Assembly (NCBI GenBank): GCA_964036275.1
Contig: OZ038435.1
Location: forward strand, 1,798,001 to 1,862,000
Source: Litoditis marina
Taxonomy: Eukaryota; Nematoda; Chromadorea; Rhabditida; Rhabditidae
Length of the DNA: 64,000 nucleotides
Direction of reading: 5' to 3'
Part shown: in pieces, positions 60,466 through 64,000 of the stretch
Position numbering within the stretch: the stretch's first letter is position 1
Layout of the letters: the number at the start of each line of letters is the position of its first letter
Translations under genes and position numbers: made by a program
Notes under the pieces: model-generated
Databases searched by the model: none
Told to the model about the DNA's origin: nothing
Seen by the model: the letters and a program-made list of their open reading frames with translations, nothing else

Positions 60466-60915
60466 CTGGAAGTTCTCACGTGTCAGCCGAGCTCTCACAC
60501 GTTCACCCAGTTTATACACGTTAGGAAACTCATTCACGGTAAACTTAGAGATAGTCGACATGCGAAAGCACCGTTCCATTACTTCGTACTGCACTAAAAT
60601 AAGTGGAACACCCATATTATCGAAAAATAGTCAAAAAACTCAGAGCAACCCTTCACTGTTATAGACTCTGCCGTACGCCAATTTTAAAACAGAAATGAGA
60701 AATGATATTTTCAATGATTCCATTCAAAACTCTATTTTTCGTTACTACTTCACACAAACTGTCTTGTGAACACATCACTTATCGAACACGTGACTTGAAG
60801 ACGTACTATCACGGTCTGTTGGTGTCGTTTCAGAATATGGTTTCGGTTGTTGAGAAGGCTTGGATGGTTCAGATGTTGTCTCAGCTGTCGTTTCTAGGTC
60901 ATACTCCGTTTTCAT
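60466..60915 (-). CDS. Uncertain two-exon piece in the spacer
   Basis: 60,795-60,915 reads MKTEYDLETTAETTSEPSKP and remains Ser/Thr/Pro-rich. 60,466-60,593 (acceptor TTATTTTAG, donor GTTAGC) reads CFRMSTISKFTVNEF then VYKLGERVRARLTRENFQ. They can join in phase through a weak donor (GTCACG). The second exon resembles part of an S1-type or other RNA-binding domain only loosely. No further exons were found downstream before the phosphatase start at 59,814. It may be a gene remnant or an unrelated open frame. Confidence 0.25.
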
Positions 60916-60984
60916 CACTTTCTACTGCTTCCGGGTAAGGGAAAAACCTGTGAACTGTCTTTCTTCTGGAAGTTAGGTCACTTC

Positions 60985-61115
60985 CAGAGCACCTTCATTC
61001 CATCCTGCGTCTCTCTCTCTCTCTCTCTCTCTCTCTGCCACTTGTATTCGTATCCCGGCGGGATGAAAGAGCAGGGAAAATAGCGCATGTTTGGAAATAC
61101 GCACAATGGGATGAA
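60985..61115. repeat. Inverted-repeat element with CT microsatellite
   Basis: Begins TTCATTCCATCCTGCGTCTC, carries a (CT)n run at about 61,012-61,036, and ends CGCACAATGGGATGAA. Same family as 31,037-31,175. Confidence 0.6.
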
Positions 61116-61961
61116 TTTGGTTCTAGGATATTCTAGCTCACGTACTCAGTAATATAGTTCGTTTCATTCTCACTGAGGCCCATTGGCATCGTGCCAAGAG
61201 ACTATTTCTTCGAGAAACTATAAGTATTCAAATGACATTCTTTGTACAGGTGTTCTTCTGAAACTTAACAATCGCTAACAGAAAACAAGGCAGAACTTTG
61301 AAAAACTACAAAGTGGTGAAAAATTGACTGGAATATTCATTGGCCCGCTGCCAAGTCTCAGTAGGAATGACCGGAACTATGTGTTATTGTCACCCGAGCT
61401 TCCACACGTTAACGTCAATACTATCGCGAACTAGGCGAAAATTCACGAAGTAGAAAACTTGTGATAGACGCAGAGTGTGCGGATTTCATTATCACTTGCC
61501 CTTTCCGTAATAGTCTATCAGTTGTTTTTCTCCTCAAATGTGTCGAGGGGTTTGCTCGAAATTCTTTGCCTTTCTTCCATACAATTGATTTATACTAACC
61601 GTCATGTATAGTGCTATATTTCCCGTACTTTCCAACTTCCTAAATCTGGAATACAAAAGAATCGAGCTTTTGTGAATACAATCTTAAAAGTTTTTGTGAA
61701 TACAATTTTAAAAGTTCTTGTGGAATACTAATCGAAAGCGAAATTGCCGTACTTGGCCACATTCACGTGTATAAAACGACATGGATGTGTTGTAATACTG
61801 TAGAATGTTCAGTAGGAGTGAAAAAGGACTAAAAGTACTAACTATGCAGTTATTGACACTGGACTGAGATAGTTTACGGAACTGTCAGAGTGGAGACTAG
61901 TATAGTCGTCGTCAACGGAAAGGCGGGAGGGTACTGTATACCTCACATTTCGAAACATTCC
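61116..61961. other. Spacer of inverted duplication, no gene seen
   Basis: No exon chain or tandem array recognised on either strand. It has no counterpart on the other side of the spacer. Confidence 0.5.
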
Positions 61962-64000
61962 GTTGATGCGTTCTTTTTATAACAGTTAAATTGATTACAT
62001 TGTTAATATCCATATTTTGGCGCACTCTTGGCATTTGTTTCTCTCGGATTCCCCACTTTCGAGGTTAACTTGGTTCAGATAGATGTCAAATTATCTTACT
62101 TGAAATCAATCGAATATAGGTGTGATCAAGCCCTAATTTGGTTGCACAGCAGATTGAAACATTTACAGGGAGCCCCTGTGAGGTTATGTTGTTGGATATC
62201 GTTAACTCAGAGCATAATATATAATCTATTTTATTGTAGCTGAATATCTTATACATGTCAAGATTTTCCAATACCACCTGAACCCTGAACATCAGGATCG
62301 AAACTCAACTAATATAGCGAAACTATTCAATCTTTTCTGAGAAAAATCTTATACTACTTTTTTTTTACAGATTTTCACATTGGGCTCCATTTTGGTTGTT
62401 CTTCCAATGCCTGCAGAAGCAAACGGTTGTCTGGTTGGCGGAGTTTACTTGAACATAACTACCAATGGAACTACAATAGTGAATACTCCAGAAGATGGAA
62501 CTTTACAGGTAACCTAGAGAAAAATGACTATCACCCAAGTAAAATCCGGAAAAAAAAGTCGCGGGAGTGTGCGGGAGAAAATATAGAGGGGGATGTGCAG
62601 CCACGACATGAAACAATAATTCCCACAATACAAACTGAGTGTAGAATTGATCAATTTGCCAAATGCACAGTATTTTGACCAGCGTGGGGTAGGGTTATTG
62701 TACAATACTCTGGATAACCGGTGCATATTTAGGAGTGCAACAAGGGAAACTGTAGTTCGTCATCTTGAGTGGCCACTGTGACTTTGACAGCGTGATAATC
62801 ATGTTTCCGAATCATGTGTTCGTTATGATGTTGTACAATAAGCGAATTGTTGCACACAAAATTTTTTTTATCGAAAAACTTCATATAATATGGTGACGAC
62901 ACATTTTATAGGTAGCATGCAACAGTGGGAATGATGGGTACCCGAATATATTATCACAATAGTATCCAAACTGAGTTTCTTTAAAAATTTTAAAAAGAAA
63001 ACTGAGTGAAACTATGAAATGGAGAAAAATGAAAAAAAAAACTTCCCAACCACCCGCACAAAAATCACGTTATAGTTAATCGGCATCTGACAAAGTTGGA
63101 GCAGTAATACAGTTTTGTTTCCAGAATGTTGGAAATAAGACGTGTGGATTCAAAATCACAGGATTGATAAATTTCATCAAATGTCAAAAACTCAACACAA
63201 TTGAATTCGTGGCTGTTAATGTGAAGAGTGGGGTGAGTTCATTGTTTATGGCTACCCTTGATAAATGGAACAGGTTCATTTCAAACAAATTGTTGAAGTA
63301 GGTACCTTTTCAGTTCTAAAACTATTACCATCAGTCCAATTTGGAAAATGTACGATTCTCTATGTCAAATGCATAGTTCGTTCTACGTAAGCTGAAACGC
63401 GTGATTCAAGAAACATAAATTGCTTCAAACAAATTTCAATACAGTTACAACTTGAGAGGACTTTCAACAAGAGTTCAAAATTGGTACGTCCGACGAAAAT
63501 TGAAGCCCAGTTTTCATTTTTTCTGTGAATTCTATTAACAATCATACATTTCTAAAACTATTCTTCCTTGTCAATCACCCACTGATAACTACTGATGATT
63601 GGCAATTCTCGTCTGTTTGGAAAAATTTCTTTCTTGCAGACACCTCCATTTTGCAACTTCTGGGCTTTGTGTGCGTGACTATTTTGGCTATAACTCAATG
63701 ACTTTACGTGAGTTAGTTTCATATCGAATTGGAGAACATTATAACCAACGAACAGGGGAAAAAGAAATCAAGTCTTAACCATCAAGAGGAGAAAAACGTA
63801 TCAGTCTCTGATTGCTGCAATTTCGTTTTTCTAGGAGTTCATATTGAAGGCACTCCGGGCAACTGGTGGGATTGACGGTAAAGACTACTCACCCTCTTCT
63901 GATTTATTGAGGTCAGTTCGCATTTTCTGTGACAAATTACCTAATTGTATTCTTCATTATTCAAGCTGTTTTTAGCAATAGTTTTATGACTCTAGAGAAA
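61962..64000 (+). repeat. Inverted duplication, right arm (runs off the window)
   Basis: Starts at GTTGATGCGTTCTTTTTAT and is the mirror of 59,720 downwards, continuing to the last base of the window (CTCTAGAGAAA pairs with 57,679). The outer end is not seen. Confidence 0.97.
62371..63911 (+). pseudogene. 5'-truncated copy of phosphatase ectodomain exons
   Basis: Exons 62,371-62,508, 63,125-63,232, 63,640-63,707 and 63,835-63,911 mirror exons 2-5 of the gene at 59,814-51,667. The exon with the start codon is missing because the right arm begins inside that intron. One residue differs (first codon of exon 3, AAT instead of GAT). Whether membrane and phosphatase exons follow beyond 64,000 is unknown. 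Without a new start it would not be made as a secreted or membrane protein. Confidence 0.6.

Overview
The window looks like a chromosome-arm-type region of a Caenorhabditis-like nematode. Exons are small and introns short, with T-rich TTTCAG-type acceptors. There is a plausible spliced-leader acceptor, AATAAA signals follow short 3' UTRs, and the recognisable families fit (C-type lectin, Argonaute, receptor-type tyrosine phosphatase). Composition is AT-rich, and most of the sequence is satellites, duplicated segments and short inverted-repeat elements. No gene is long and clean; most are duplicated or broken.

Layout: 1-3.5 kb holds one uncertain minus-strand gene (2.27-3.06 kb). From about 3.5 kb a large segment occurs twice in the same orientation. 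Copy 1 (about 3.5-34.9 kb) reads: repeat-rich leader, C-type lectin gene (minus, with a nonsense codon), 151-bp satellite (57 units), a complex 'macro-repeat' block, Argonaute PIWI fragment (minus), tRNA-like sequence, small lysine-rich gene (plus), and a broken copy of a phosphatase last exon. Copy 2 (about 35.2-51.75 kb) has the same order: lectin gene without that nonsense codon, 151-bp satellite (46 units), a short remnant of the macro-repeat, Argonaute fragment, tRNA-like sequence, small gene, phosphatase last exon. In copy 1 the macro-repeat block is much larger. It has three units (A from 15.06, B from 20.21, C from 26.70 kb). A carries a 94-bp satellite of exactly 37 units and B a 156-bp satellite of about 26 units. 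C still carries the 94-bp sequence as a single copy.

51.67-59.81 kb is one minus-strand receptor-like protein tyrosine phosphatase gene: signal peptide, Cys-containing ectodomain, one membrane segment, then the phosphatase domain. It is split by a 1.5-kb terminal-inverted-repeat element and has no exon for the WPD loop, so it is called a pseudogene. Its ectodomain exons lie in the left arm of a nearly perfect inverted duplication (57,679-59,720 against 61,962-64,000, running off the window). The right arm carries a 5'-truncated plus-strand copy.

The strongest observations are the single-copy progenitor of the 94-bp satellite, satellites emerging at different points of one macro-repeat, higher-order periods (13, 11 and 9 monomers), the inverted duplication, and a transposon whose termini mimic splice sites. 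All gene models were made by eye from splice signals and reading frames.
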